Source: an uncultured Flavobacteriaceae bacterium
Lineage (GTDB): Bacteria > Bacteroidota > Bacteroidia > Flavobacteriales > Flavobacteriaceae
Length of the DNA: 48,199 nt
Direction of reading: 5' to 3'
NCBI GenBank assembly: GCA_938020445.1
Contig: CALIIC010000152.1
Coordinates: 1-48,199, forward strand
The notes under the pieces are model-generated. The model worked only from the letters and a program-made list of their open reading frames with translations, was not told where the DNA came from and ran no database searches. Made by a program: the position numbers and the translations under genes. Below are positions 34,031 through 42,661 of this stretch, one piece after another (position 1 is the stretch's first letter; every line of letters starts with the position of its first letter).

Positions 34031-35887
34031 ATGACAACCCACCGCTGGCTTAAACCTTTGTGTTTGGCCTATGCAGTATGTTTCTGCCTTATGGCCTGCA
34101 CCGAAAAAGAAGCACAAAAGAAGTACATCCTTGAAGGGGATATGATAAAATGGCAACCGGTGACCCTTACTTTTGATGGCCCCCAAATGTCCGAAAACGA
34201 TAGCCTTAACCCGTTTTTGGATTATAGTCTTCTAGTGCGCTTTTATAACGAAGCAGATACCATTCCAGTGTACGGATATTTCGCCGCCGACGGGAATGCT
34301 GCGAATACCGCTGCCGTTTCAGGAAACAAATGGCAGGCGAAATTCAGCCCGCCCAATGCCGGGGAGTGGCGATTTGAAGCACAGCTTTTAAAAGGTGAAG
34401 GAATTGCAGTGAATAGTAGTAAGGATCCTGAAAATACCAATTCCCTATGGAAAACAAATGGAGATTTTAGTATCGCTCCCGTTGATTCACTTGCCCAGGG
34501 TTTTTATAAAACGGGAAAGCTCGCCTATGTTGGGAAACATTATTTGGAAGCATCCGAAACGGGAACCCCTTTTCTTAAAAATGGGGTAGGGAGCCCTGAG
34601 AATTTTTTAGGTTATTTCGAATTTGACGGGACATTTGACAATGGAGGAGCAGGAACGCCTACATTGTATAATGGTTTACACGAATACCCGACCCATAGGA
34701 ACGATTGGCGTCCTGGGGATCCTACCTGGGGCGATGGCAAAGGCAAGTCGATTATAGGCGCTTTGAATTATATGGCGGCAAAAGAGATGAACAGTCTGTA
34801 TTTTCTGGTAATGAATGAACATGGCGATGGTGACGATGTTTGGCCTTGGACGGCGCCCGATGTTCAAGATCGATACGATGTCAGTAAATTGGCCCAGTGG
34901 GAAATGGTGTTTACCCATATGGATAGCCTGGGTATCGCAATGAACATGTTTACCCAAGAAACGGAGAATGATACCCTATTGAATAAAGGGGAACTTGGGA
35001 CAGAAAGAAAGCTTTATTACAAAGAGCTGGTAGCCCGTTTTGGACATCATCTGGGAATTGTATGGAACCTAGGTGAAGAAACCAATCGAACCGCCAACCA
35101 ACTAAAAAACTATGCTTCGTACATACGTCAAATAGACCCTTATGATCACCCCATAGCGGTACACAATCATGTGCGGGTTACCGGCAAACGCATGGAAGGT
35201 AGGCCGCTTGATCCTATAAAAGAAACCTTGCGTCCCATGTTGGGATACAACAACTTTGAAGTGCCCTCCGTTCAAATGTTCGATACTACGGAGGTTCATA
35301 CCGAAATTCGGAAATGGCGTGATCTTTCCTCAAAAAAGAAACGGCCATGGGTCGTTTATTTGGATGAAATAGGACATTGGGATATTGGTGTAACAACCGA
35401 TACAGCTGCTAATAACAACTACGATATGGTTATGCGAAGCAGCCTCTGGGGAAGTCTTATGAGTGGGGGAGCAGGTACTTCATGGTATTTTGGTGGACTC
35501 GATACTCCGAACAATGATATGGCCGCCGAAGATTTTAGAACCAGAGATCAATGGTGGAGCATAAGCAATAATGCGCGCTCGTTTTTTCAAAATCATTTAC
35601 CGTTTTGGGAAATGCGAGGGCATGATGAATTGCTAAGTAATAAAAAGGCATTTTGTTTCGCCAAAAAGGATGAAATCTACGTAGTGTATCTTCCAAAAAA
35701 GGAAACCACTGACCTTAAAATAGGAGATGGAGCCTTTACCATCGCATTTTACGATCCCAAGGGTGGTGGTAAATTGTATGATATGCGCAATGGCGGTTGG
35801 GAGATTACGAAACCCAATAGTGTTAAGCTCTCGGCACTTGATGGCAAGGATGATATGGATTGGGTCATCGTCATAAAAAGAAATTAG
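34031..35887 (+). CDS. DUF5060-containing putative glycoside hydrolase, lipoprotein
   Basis: Protein of 618 residues. Lipobox LMAC (C23). The N-terminal DUF5060-like beta-sandwich (about 35-150) contains KWQAKFSPPNAGEWRFE. A TIM-barrel-like central part (about 160-520) follows, then a C-terminal beta-domain (about 535-618) like those called putative collagen-binding. Two Glu residues sit where a clan GH-A enzyme would have them: IVWNLGEETN (E349/E350) and VVYLDEIGHW (E446). Related proteins occur in marine PULs, but I cannot name a CAZy family. It is the first gene of a five-gene plus-strand operon. Substrate unknown. Confidence 0.78.
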   Translation: MTTHRWLKPLCLAYAVCFCLMACTEKEAQKKYILEGDMIKWQPVTLTFDGPQMSENDSLNPFLDYSLLVRFYNEADTIPVYGYFAADGNAANTAAVSGNKWQAKFSPPNAGEWRFEAQLLKGEGIAVNSSKDPENTNSLWKTNGDFSIAPVDSLAQGFYKTGKLAYVGKHYLEASETGTPFLKNGVGSPENFLGYFEFDGTFDNGGAGTPTLYNGLHEYPTHRNDWRPGDPTWGDGKGKSIIGALNYMAAKEMNSLYFLVMNEHGDGDDVWPWTAPDVQDRYDVSKLAQWEMVFTHMDSLGIAMNMFTQETENDTLLNKGELGTERKLYYKELVARFGHHLGIVWNLGEETNRTANQLKNYASYIRQIDPYDHPIAVHNHVRVTGKRMEGRPLDPIKETLRPMLGYNNFEVPSVQMFDTTEVHTEIRKWRDLSSKKKRPWVVYLDEIGHWDIGVTTDTAANNNYDMVMRSSLWGSLMSGGAGTSWYFGGLDTPNNDMAAEDFRTRDQWWSISNNARSFFQNHLPFWEMRGHDELLSNKKAFCFAKKDEIYVVYLPKKETTDLKIGDGAFTIAFYDPKGGGKLYDMRNGGWEITKPNSVKLSALDGKDDMDWVIVIKRN

Positions 35888-35962
35888 GTCCATTCCGCTA
35901 TATTCGTAGTTGCTTGCCGTATGCTCTTTTTATAGTAACAAATAGAAGCTTAAAGTTAATCT

Positions 35963-37060
35963 ATGCGATATCTATCCATTTTGTTTTGTACATTTTTATT
36001 GATTTCCTGTAAAGAAAAAAAGGAACCCTTAGCTCCTGTATTCCCTTCGACCGAATGGGTCGAAAAAACGCCGGAAGCGTTAGGGGTAAACGGTGAGAAA
36101 TTGCAAGTTGCCCTAGATTACTTGGCATCTGAGTCTGGTGAAGACGGCCTTGAAGAAGTTTTTATAGTGCGTAACGGTTACGTTATTTATAAAGGGGACA
36201 GTATCTACAAACAACATAATATTTATTCTTCCAGCAAATCTTTTACCAGTACTGTTTTAGGCATTCTAACGGATAAGGGGCTGGTTAGCGAAAATACCTA
36301 TGCCAAAGAGATTGATACTGCTTTATCCCATCTGTATCCCCAGGCACAGCTAAAGCACTTTTCCAGTATGACATCTGGTTACAGCGGAAAGGGTGTAAGC
36401 CGCTGGAACGAGCCCAGTGAGGATTGGTCATGGACACCCTATGCAATTGATTCGGCACTGTTCGCACCAGGAAGGGAGTATGCTTATTGGGATGAGGCCC
36501 AAATGATGTTCGGGCGTTTGTTGACCCTTAAAACGGGAAAAACGCTTAAGGCCATTTTTGACGATCAAATTGGTGATGCTATTGGCATTGGTGCATACGA
36601 ATGGGGAACTGAACAGGCTCTTGATGGATTGCCGATCAATAATGGTTGCACGGGGGTGATGATCAATGCCGAACAATTGGCACGATTCGGACTGTTTTAC
36701 TTGAATCAAGGTAATTGGAACGGCAAGCAGTTGCTTTCAAAAGAATGGGTGCAAAAAGCCACTTCAAATCAGGTATTTACTGATAAGGTGGCAGATACTG
36801 ATCGAAAAAAGGTAGATGGTCGCGGATGTTACGGATATAATTGGTGGGTAAATGGTAAAATGCCAACTGGTAAGATGCATATGCCCGATGCGCCCAAATC
36901 GCTCTACTATGCTAGTGGTTTGCATAATAATATGTGTTTTGTAATTCCTGAATGGAATATGGTTTTTGTGCGAAGAGGGGAAGATGGAAACCCTGAAAAA
37001 GGAAAGCCATTTGTATACAACGAGTTTTTTAAAAGGGTAGCTTTGGCTATTGAAGAATAG
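35963..37060 (+). CDS. Serine hydrolase, beta-lactamase fold, lipoprotein
   Basis: Class C beta-lactamase-like or esterase protein of 365 residues. Lipobox LLISC (C16, then Lys-Glu). The catalytic SxxK is SSSK (S89, K92) in HNIYSSSKSFTST; a Tyr motif (EYAYWDEAQ) and a late SGLHNN replace the usual KTG. Family members are carboxypeptidases, esterases or amidases; resistance to antibiotics is not implied. It lies between the DUF5060 glycosidase and a VanX-like dipeptidase, so it may remove ester or amide substituents from the glycan (inference). Confidence 0.85.
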   Translation: MRYLSILFCTFLLISCKEKKEPLAPVFPSTEWVEKTPEALGVNGEKLQVALDYLASESGEDGLEEVFIVRNGYVIYKGDSIYKQHNIYSSSKSFTSTVLGILTDKGLVSENTYAKEIDTALSHLYPQAQLKHFSSMTSGYSGKGVSRWNEPSEDWSWTPYAIDSALFAPGREYAYWDEAQMMFGRLLTLKTGKTLKAIFDDQIGDAIGIGAYEWGTEQALDGLPINNGCTGVMINAEQLARFGLFYLNQGNWNGKQLLSKEWVQKATSNQVFTDKVADTDRKKVDGRGCYGYNWWVNGKMPTGKMHMPDAPKSLYYASGLHNNMCFVIPEWNMVFVRRGEDGNPEKGKPFVYNEFFKRVALAIEE

Positions 37061-37113
37061 GTGTTACCTCAAAAGGAAGTGGTAGCGGTTTAAAAATCAA
37101 ATTAAGACATCAA

Positions 37114-37836
37114 ATGAGAAAGTGCTTCTTTTTTTTAATAGGCTGTATTATTATTTCTTGCAAGGAGATTCCTTCGGAGAAAGAGAATCCGGATACCCCA
37201 ACGGTCGGGGGAGAAGTTTTGGATACGCTTATAATCGTCTCAAAGCCTGAAAAAACTTTTAGATCTTTTGAAGGTTTGGCCGATACCACCTTTGTTCGTT
37301 TGGCCGATTTCAGCGATGGTTTTTCCTATGACATGCGCTATGCGACCGATAATAATTTTTTAAAGGAGCAGGTATATGATTGTGCCGAGTGTTATACAAG
37401 GGTAAAAACGGCGAAGGTCTTGATAGAAGCAAACAAAACCTTTAAAGAAAAAGGGGTTCGGATTAAGTTTTTTGATTGTTACCGCCCCAATTCGGTACAG
37501 TACAAAATGTGGAAGATCGTTCCGAATCCGCAGTATGTTGCCAACCCGAAAAAGGGGTCTATCCATAACAAGGGAGGTGCTGTGGATATTACCTTGGAAA
37601 CCCTAGATGGCGAAGAACTCGACATGGGAACCGATTTTGATTTTTTCGGAAAAAGGGCCTATCATGATATGACCGAACTGCCTCAGGAAATTTTAGATAA
37701 TCGAATCTTGTTAAAAGAGACGATGGAACAACACGGTTTTTGGTCGGTACGTACCGAATGGTGGCATTATAATTACGGAAAAGCGTCGAATGAAAAAGTG
37801 GCAAATTTTAAATGGCCTTGTGATGAGGAGGACTGA
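37114..37836 (+). CDS. D-Ala-D-Ala dipeptidase (VanX/DdpX type, M15) lipoprotein
   Basis: Zinc dipeptidase of 240 residues. Lipobox IISC (C16, then Lys-Glu). Zn ligands and catalytic residues are seen as GSIHNKGGAVD (H151, D158) and TEWWHYN (E215, H218), with R124 in CYRPNS. The family cleaves D-alanyl-D-alanine; an envelope-anchored copy would act on peptidoglycan fragments in the periplasm or on D-amino-acid dipeptides outside. Its place among sulfatase and esterase genes is unusual. The downstream sulfatase start overlaps its 3' end. Confidence 0.9.
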   Translation: MRKCFFFLIGCIIISCKEIPSEKENPDTPTVGGEVLDTLIIVSKPEKTFRSFEGLADTTFVRLADFSDGFSYDMRYATDNNFLKEQVYDCAECYTRVKTAKVLIEANKTFKEKGVRIKFFDCYRPNSVQYKMWKIVPNPQYVANPKKGSIHNKGGAVDITLETLDGEELDMGTDFDFFGKRAYHDMTELPQEILDNRILLKETMEQHGFWSVRTEWWHYNYGKASNEKVANFKWPCDEED

Positions 37837-39352
37837 AAGCAGCCATAAACGAATTGTACAGTGGCAGACACCACTACGCATCTTGTTGCTGGTTGCAATA
37901 CTGGTATCTTGCAAAGAAAAGCCTACTGATGGGGTGGAAACCCAAGCCAAACCGAATGTACTGTTTATTGCCGTTGACGATTTAAACGATTGGGTCGGTT
38001 GCCTTCAAGGGCATCCTCAGGTACAAACGCCGAACATTGATCGTTTGGCCGCTTCGGGTACTTTGTTTACCAATGCACATGCACAATCCCCCATATGCAA
38101 TCCGTCGAGAACTTCGGTTTTAACGGGTCTACGGCCTTCGACTACAGGAATTTATGGTTTGTCACCTTGGATTCGTGAGGTACCTGATTTGCAGGAGGTG
38201 GTGACCCTTCCTCAATATTTTTCCCAACATGGGTACGAAACTTTTTCTGCAGGTAAGCTATACCATGGCGGGTACGGTCGTGATAAAAGCGATACGGAAT
38301 TCGATAGCATTGGCCCTCGAGCGGGAGTGAAAACGTCGCCTCCCTCAAAATTAGCTGGGGAAACCCCAGGGGGGAACAACCCATGGGTCGATTGGGGAAG
38401 TTTTCCACTTGAGGATTCGGAAATGCAAGATTGGGAAGTGGCCTCCTGGGCAGTAGAGGTCTTAAAAAGTAAACCCCAGGCTCCCTATTTTCTTTCGGTT
38501 GGGTTTTTTCTGCCTCACGTGCCCTTGTATGCCCCTTTGTCCTATTTTGAAAAATATCCAGAAGAAACGCTTGTACTTCCTCCGATGTTGGAAAACGATC
38601 GGGATGATACGCCCCGCGCTTCGTGGTACAATCACTGGGACGTGCCCGAACCTCGATGGCAATGGTTCAAGGAACAGCGGCAGGACACCGCTTTCGTGCG
38701 GTCCTACTTGGCGGCGATTAGTTTTATGGATACCCAGGTAGGGCGCGTTCTTGATGCCTTGGAAGAAAATGGGCAGGCCGAAAATACCATTATAGTCTTG
38801 TGGTCCGATCACGGTTTTCATTTGGGCGAAAAAGGAATTTCAGGGAAGAACACCCTCTGGGAACGTTCCACTAGAGTACCGTTGATTTTCGCAGGGAAGG
38901 GGGTAAGCACGAATCAGAAGAGTGCGGAACCGGTAGAATTATTAGATATTTTTCCTACCTTAAATGCGCTTTGTGGACTGCCGGAAAAGTCGAATTTGGA
39001 GGGGCATAGTTTAGAACGGCAATTAGAAGATCCTGCCACTCGAAGACCCTGGCCGGCCATCACAACAAACAATCAAGGGAATCATGCCATTCGTACCAAC
39101 GACTGGCGCTATATTCGATACGCAGATGGCAGTGAAGAATTATATCATACAGAAGTAGATCCCCATGAATGGACCAATCTTATTGGCAATCCCGCATATA
39201 GGACAATGGTAGATAGTTTACAGCAATGGTTGCCCAAACAAGACCACCCACCCTATGTAGGGAACTACCAACGGGTTTTGGAATACAAAGAAGGACGCCC
39301 CATTTGGCAAGGAAAGCCTATACGGCCCAACGATGGTATTCCTGGATTTTGA
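37823..39352 (+). CDS. Sulfatase (S1, iduronate-2-sulfatase-like) lipoprotein
   Basis: Sulfatase of 509 residues from the ATG at 37823, which overlaps the dipeptidase end by 14 bp. An ATG at 37790 is also in frame; both keep the signal ending VSC (C30, then Lys-Glu). Metal-binding DD in IAVDDLNDW (52-53), formylglycine motif CNPSR (C92), and WSDHGFHLGEKG. This combination, with LFTNAHAQSPICNPSRTSVLTG, resembles iduronate-2-sulfatase-like S1_7 enzymes, often linked to 2-O-sulfated uronic acids or to algal galactans. The exact substrate is open. It is the fourth gene of the DUF5060 operon. Confidence 0.9.
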   Translation: MRRTESSHKRIVQWQTPLRILLLVAILVSCKEKPTDGVETQAKPNVLFIAVDDLNDWVGCLQGHPQVQTPNIDRLAASGTLFTNAHAQSPICNPSRTSVLTGLRPSTTGIYGLSPWIREVPDLQEVVTLPQYFSQHGYETFSAGKLYHGGYGRDKSDTEFDSIGPRAGVKTSPPSKLAGETPGGNNPWVDWGSFPLEDSEMQDWEVASWAVEVLKSKPQAPYFLSVGFFLPHVPLYAPLSYFEKYPEETLVLPPMLENDRDDTPRASWYNHWDVPEPRWQWFKEQRQDTAFVRSYLAAISFMDTQVGRVLDALEENGQAENTIIVLWSDHGFHLGEKGISGKNTLWERSTRVPLIFAGKGVSTNQKSAEPVELLDIFPTLNALCGLPEKSNLEGHSLERQLEDPATRRPWPAITTNNQGNHAIRTNDWRYIRYADGSEELYHTEVDPHEWTNLIGNPAYRTMVDSLQQWLPKQDHPPYVGNYQRVLEYKEGRPIWQGKPIRPNDGIPGF

Positions 39353-39375
39353 CTTGAACGAACATATATTTGAAA

Positions 39376-40299
39376 ATGAAGATACCCATACTCGTTTCGC
39401 TTTTTTTGATGCTTATGGTAACTACCAAAGGTATATCACAAGATGCACAAATTCCCTTATGGCCTAAGGACAAGATTCCCAATAGAATCAGTACCGATGA
39501 ACAGGAAGTGCGTAAGATAGAAGATATCCTGATCGTTTCAAACGTACAAGAACCCAGCATAGAAGTGTATTTACCTTCCAAATCGAATGCCACGGGGCAG
39601 GCAATGCTTATTTTTCCTGGAGGTGGCTACGGGATATTAGCATATGATTGGGAAGGTAGTGATATTGCTAAATTTTTAAATGGCAAAGGCATTGCAGGAA
39701 TTGTTGTCAAATACCGTCTTCCTTCGGATACCTCACAAAAAGAGAAACAATATGTCCCCTTGATAGATGCCCAACGGGCACTTCGCTTGGTCAGGGGAAT
39801 GGCAAAGGAATTCGACATACAGCAGCATAAAATCGGGATTATTGGTTTTTCCGCTGGCGGTCACCTTGCCGCATCCTTGGGAACCCATTACGATGCTCCG
39901 CTATACAAACCGCAAGATACCTTTGACGCACTGAGCGCCAAACCCGATTTTATGGCTTTGGGGTACCCTGTTATCACCTTTGGGGAACCAAGTACGCATA
40001 GGGGATCCCAAGTTAATCTGTTAGGAGAAGAACCAAACGCCGACTTGGTCACGTACTTTTCGATCGAAAAACAGGTAACCAAAGATACCCCGGCAACATT
40101 TTTGTTTCATGCGACCGATGATGAGGCGGTGCCCGTTGAAAACAGCTTGCTTTTTTTTAAGGCACTCAAAGCGAAAGGTGTCTCGACCACAATGCACATT
40201 TATCCTGAAGGTGGCCATGGGTTTTCACTTGCTACCAAAAATGAACACCTTAGAGGGTGGACGGAGCGGATGTTCGAATGGATCAACAGTTTAAAGTAG
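39376..40299 (+). CDS. Alpha/beta-hydrolase, acetyl-xylan-esterase-like
   Basis: Secreted esterase of 307 residues from the ATG at 39376 (a TTG two codons earlier is less likely). The signal peptide ends near GISQ (19-22). The catalytic triad is visible: S159 in GFSAGG, D248/D249 in HATDDEAVP, and H281 in GGHGFS. The oxyanion region is FPGGGYG (80-86). Similar Bacteroidota enzymes remove acetyl groups from polysaccharides. It is the last gene of the DUF5060 operon, 23 bp after the sulfatase. Confidence 0.87.
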   Translation: MKIPILVSLFLMLMVTTKGISQDAQIPLWPKDKIPNRISTDEQEVRKIEDILIVSNVQEPSIEVYLPSKSNATGQAMLIFPGGGYGILAYDWEGSDIAKFLNGKGIAGIVVKYRLPSDTSQKEKQYVPLIDAQRALRLVRGMAKEFDIQQHKIGIIGFSAGGHLAASLGTHYDAPLYKPQDTFDALSAKPDFMALGYPVITFGEPSTHRGSQVNLLGEEPNADLVTYFSIEKQVTKDTPATFLFHATDDEAVPVENSLLFFKALKAKGVSTTMHIYPEGGHGFSLATKNEHLRGWTERMFEWINSLK

Positions 40300-40345
40300 T
40301 ATCGTACAACCTAAGAGTAAATATGACGGTTTAACATGAAAATGG

Positions 40346-40355
40346 ATGATATCAT
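40346..40355. promoter_or_regulatory. ATGATATCAT palindrome upstream of Crp/Fnr gene
   Basis: A perfect 10-bp palindrome 38 bp before the Crp/Fnr ATG at 40393, in the short gap after the esterase gene. It could be an operator for this regulator gene. It is short enough to arise by chance in AT-rich DNA. Confidence 0.25.
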
Positions 40356-40392
40356 TTATTTTTTTGCCTAATTTTAAAGGAAATCTTAGGTC

Positions 40393-40968
40393 ATGGATGC
40401 GCTACAACTTTTCTTTGAAGAATCTCACCAGCTTTCGCAGCGTGACCTAGGGTATCTGGTTGACCATTTTGAAAAGGTTTCGGTACCCAAGGGAACGGTT
40501 CTTTTTGAGCAAGGGGCCATTGTAGATGCTGTTTATTTTGTTGGTGAAGGGGTTTTACATCACTATAATTACAACGAGGAAGGGCAAAAAGTAACCCTTG
40601 ACTTGCATGAAGGCCCTTGCTTTTGTACCAATTTAGAAAGTTTTTCGGAGCGGAAAATATGCCAGGATTCATGTGTTGCCCTTACCGATTGTACCCTTTA
40701 CATACTTCAAAAAGCAAAATACGATACGCTGGTAAATACCAATGTCAAATGGAGCAATTTTGCAAAAGATATTATTGCAAAGACTTTAATGAAGATGTTA
40801 AATCAGTTAAAGGCAGTTTCCAACAAATCTATTGAGCAACGCTATCTTGAACTATTGAAAAATAATCCGTTGATCGTCCAAAATGCTTCGATTGCTATGA
40901 TTGCTTCTTATTTGGGTACTTCGCGAGAAACGTTGCATCGCATTCGTAGAAGGAATATATTGGTTTAG
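40393..40968 (+). CDS. Crp/Fnr-family transcriptional regulator
   Basis: Regulator of 191 residues with an N-terminal cyclic-nucleotide-binding-like beta-barrel (about 20-112; FEQGAIVDAVYFVGEGVLHHY) and a C-terminal winged helix (about 145-188; IAMIASYLGTSRETLHRIRRR). No Cys cluster is present as in FNR, so oxygen sensing by Fe-S is unlikely. It lacks a clear cAMP phosphate-binding RxS motif. Its probable site, TGTGTCA-TT-TGACACA, lies just downstream and before the SRPBCC gene, which makes that gene the best candidate target. Confidence 0.9.
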   Translation: MDALQLFFEESHQLSQRDLGYLVDHFEKVSVPKGTVLFEQGAIVDAVYFVGEGVLHHYNYNEEGQKVTLDLHEGPCFCTNLESFSERKICQDSCVALTDCTLYILQKAKYDTLVNTNVKWSNFAKDIIAKTLMKMLNQLKAVSNKSIEQRYLELLKNNPLIVQNASIAMIASYLGTSRETLHRIRRRNILV

Positions 40969-41025
40969 CGATTCATTTGATTGCCCGTTTTTGATTCGAA
41001 ATTCGATTTCTTAAAATTTTGTTAG

Positions 41026-41041
41026 TGTGTCATTTGACACA
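41026..41041. promoter_or_regulatory. Perfect 16-bp palindrome, Crp/Fnr-type operator
   Basis: TGTGTCATTTGACACA is symmetric (TGTGTCA / TGACACA around TT) and has the size and dyad shape of Crp/Fnr-family sites. It begins 58 bp after the Crp/Fnr stop and ends 81 bp before the SRPBCC ATG. Activation or repression of the SRPBCC gene by the neighbouring regulator is the simplest reading. Confidence 0.6.
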
Positions 41042-41122
41042 ATTGTTGGTTTGAAAATTCAGGAACTTTCATCTTGAAAAAGACATGGAGTCTTTGAAAC
41101 TTCAACTATTAAAACCAACAGT

Positions 41123-41605
41123 ATGAAAGCAGCAATTTTTGTCGGGACCTTTTTTTTATCGGTCACGTTAATGAGCCAAACGGCAAATTCAGAAAAGAGT
41201 TATACAAAAGAAATCGAATCAACCGCTTCTGTCGAGGATACATGGCAGTTACTTTCAGATGTTTCGATGTGGAAACAATGGGATAGTCACATCATAGATG
41301 CACGCCTAAATGGTGAGTTTATAGACAAAGCACAGGGTAGTTTGGTAACGATTAATGCGAAAGTGGTGAACTTCTATATCGTAGACTGGGAGGAAAAGAA
41401 AAGCTATATCCTTCGCCACAAGCTATCCTCGGGTACCTTCTTTTCAAAACGTTCTGTAGAGGCTACCGAAACTGGCAGTAAAATTGTGGTTGAAGTATGG
41501 TGCAATGGCCTTTCAAAGAAGAATTTTAAAAAATATATGGGAGATGACTATGCTTCCGTTTTACAAGAAGAACTCCTCAAGATAAGACAGCTTCTTGAAA
41601 GCTAG
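41123..41605 (+). CDS. Exported SRPBCC (polyketide-cyclase-like) protein
   Basis: Protein of 160 residues with a short signal peptide (FVGTFFLSVTLMSQ) and a START/Bet v1-like SRPBCC domain. The typical opening KEIESTASVEDTWQLLSDVSMWKQWDS is followed by beta strands and a C-terminal amphipathic helix. The fold binds hydrophobic ligands; no catalytic residues can be named. It is downstream of the Crp/Fnr gene and its palindrome and upstream of a bidirectional terminator. Probably monocistronic. Confidence 0.82.
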   Translation: MKAAIFVGTFFLSVTLMSQTANSEKSYTKEIESTASVEDTWQLLSDVSMWKQWDSHIIDARLNGEFIDKAQGSLVTINAKVVNFYIVDWEEKKSYILRHKLSSGTFFSKRSVEATETGSKIVVEVWCNGLSKKNFKKYMGDDYASVLQEELLKIRQLLES

Positions 41606-41641
41606 TTGCATCTTAATACCCTATCAAAGTTAAAATGAATA

Positions 41642-41687
41642 AAATTGGAAAAGGCGATGGTTGGTACTGATCGCCTTCTTCCATTTT
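41642..41687. terminator. Bidirectional intrinsic terminator
   Basis: AAGGCGAT (41651-41658) pairs with ATCGCCTT (41670-41677) around an 11-nt loop. The stem extends by TGGAA/TTCCA across one unpaired C and is flanked by A-rich sequence on the left and TTTT on the right. It lies between the convergent SRPBCC and GH17 stops, so it can terminate both strands. Confidence 0.8.
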
Positions 41688-41713
41688 AGGATTTACAAAA
41701 GGGGAACTACCCA

Positions 41714-42622
41714 TTAAAATTTCAAGTTTTCATTTTTGTCCCATAACCCCCAGTAGGCGCCTACATCTCCTTCGTCGCCTGTTTTCCAGGACTCGTCGAA
41801 CGAGGAAAAGTAAAAGATCTCGATATTTTCCTTGGCTCCCCATACTTGTGTATTGATAAAGTATTTCATCGCATTCTCTTTGGACGCGAACGAACCCTTG
41901 AAACTACCTCCTTCGCTTGGCCACCCTGTTTCGGTTATGATCACTTTTTTACCATGACCGGCGGCTTTGGCCTGACCGTGCATGGCTTGCATATGGTTTA
42001 AGGAATGTTCTATAGGGCACCCTTCCCAGAAAGGATAACAATTTGAAAGCACTACATCGCAAGCTTCTGTAATATTTGGGCGTTGGGTGAACTCATAATA
42101 GGCGTCAACGTAGCCAACGGTTACCTCTGGCAAAGCTTCTTTTACCCTACGTATGTACGCCAATAGTTGTTCTTCTGTGAGATCTCCGCGATACATCACC
42201 TCGTTACCGACCGCGGCAATGTCAACGTTTCCTTCTTTGCCAAGGGTGATGAGACCCTCGATCTCTTGTTCGTTTAGTTCCAAATCATGCCCTAGCCAAG
42301 CACCTACCATCGTTTTTAGACCATTTTCCTTGGCAACCCTGGGTATGTGCTCGTTTCCCTCTATACAGGAAAAAGACCGAATCCATTTCGTGTAGGGTCT
42401 TAGAATTTCAATTCTTCTTCTTACCTGGGTCTCGGTAATAATATCACCCGGACCTTGGCCGTCTTCATACATGCTAAAGCAGATACCATGCATGCCGCTC
42501 TTAAGCGTATCTCTCCATAATTGTTCTAATTTCTCATTGGAATATTCCTTAAAATCAACCCCGGCATAGGAGTTGTAATTAGTATCCGGTAAGGAAAAAT
42601 GATGGTCTTTTCTGTATGACAT
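41714..42622 (-). CDS. GH17 beta-1,3-glucanase-type enzyme, leaderless
   Basis: Enzyme of 302 residues with GH17 motifs: acid/base E141 in IAAVGNEVMYRG and nucleophile E231 in VIITETGWPS, plus YFSSFDESWK near the C-terminus. GH17 enzymes act on beta-1,3-glucans such as laminarin. There is no signal peptide, so it is probably cytoplasmic and works on imported oligosaccharides. It closely resembles the GH17 domain fused to the MFS transporter just upstream (39 bp away), indicating duplication. It is the last gene of the glucan operon. Confidence 0.9.
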   Translation of the reverse strand: MSYRKDHHFSLPDTNYNSYAGVDFKEYSNEKLEQLWRDTLKSGMHGICFSMYEDGQGPGDIITETQVRRRIEILRPYTKWIRSFSCIEGNEHIPRVAKENGLKTMVGAWLGHDLELNEQEIEGLITLGKEGNVDIAAVGNEVMYRGDLTEEQLLAYIRRVKEALPEVTVGYVDAYYEFTQRPNITEACDVVLSNCYPFWEGCPIEHSLNHMQAMHGQAKAAGHGKKVIITETGWPSEGGSFKGSFASKENAMKYFINTQVWGAKENIEIFYFSSFDESWKTGDEGDVGAYWGLWDKNENLKF

Positions 42623-42661
42623 AGTTCGTAGTTCTCTTCTATTCCGTTAGCGGAAATAGTA

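Noticed and set aside
35963-37836. Antibiotic resistance (beta-lactamase plus VanX)
   Set aside because: No VanH/VanA-type ligase or VanRS pair is present, and the lipobox and sulfatase operon context point to an envelope or nutrient role.
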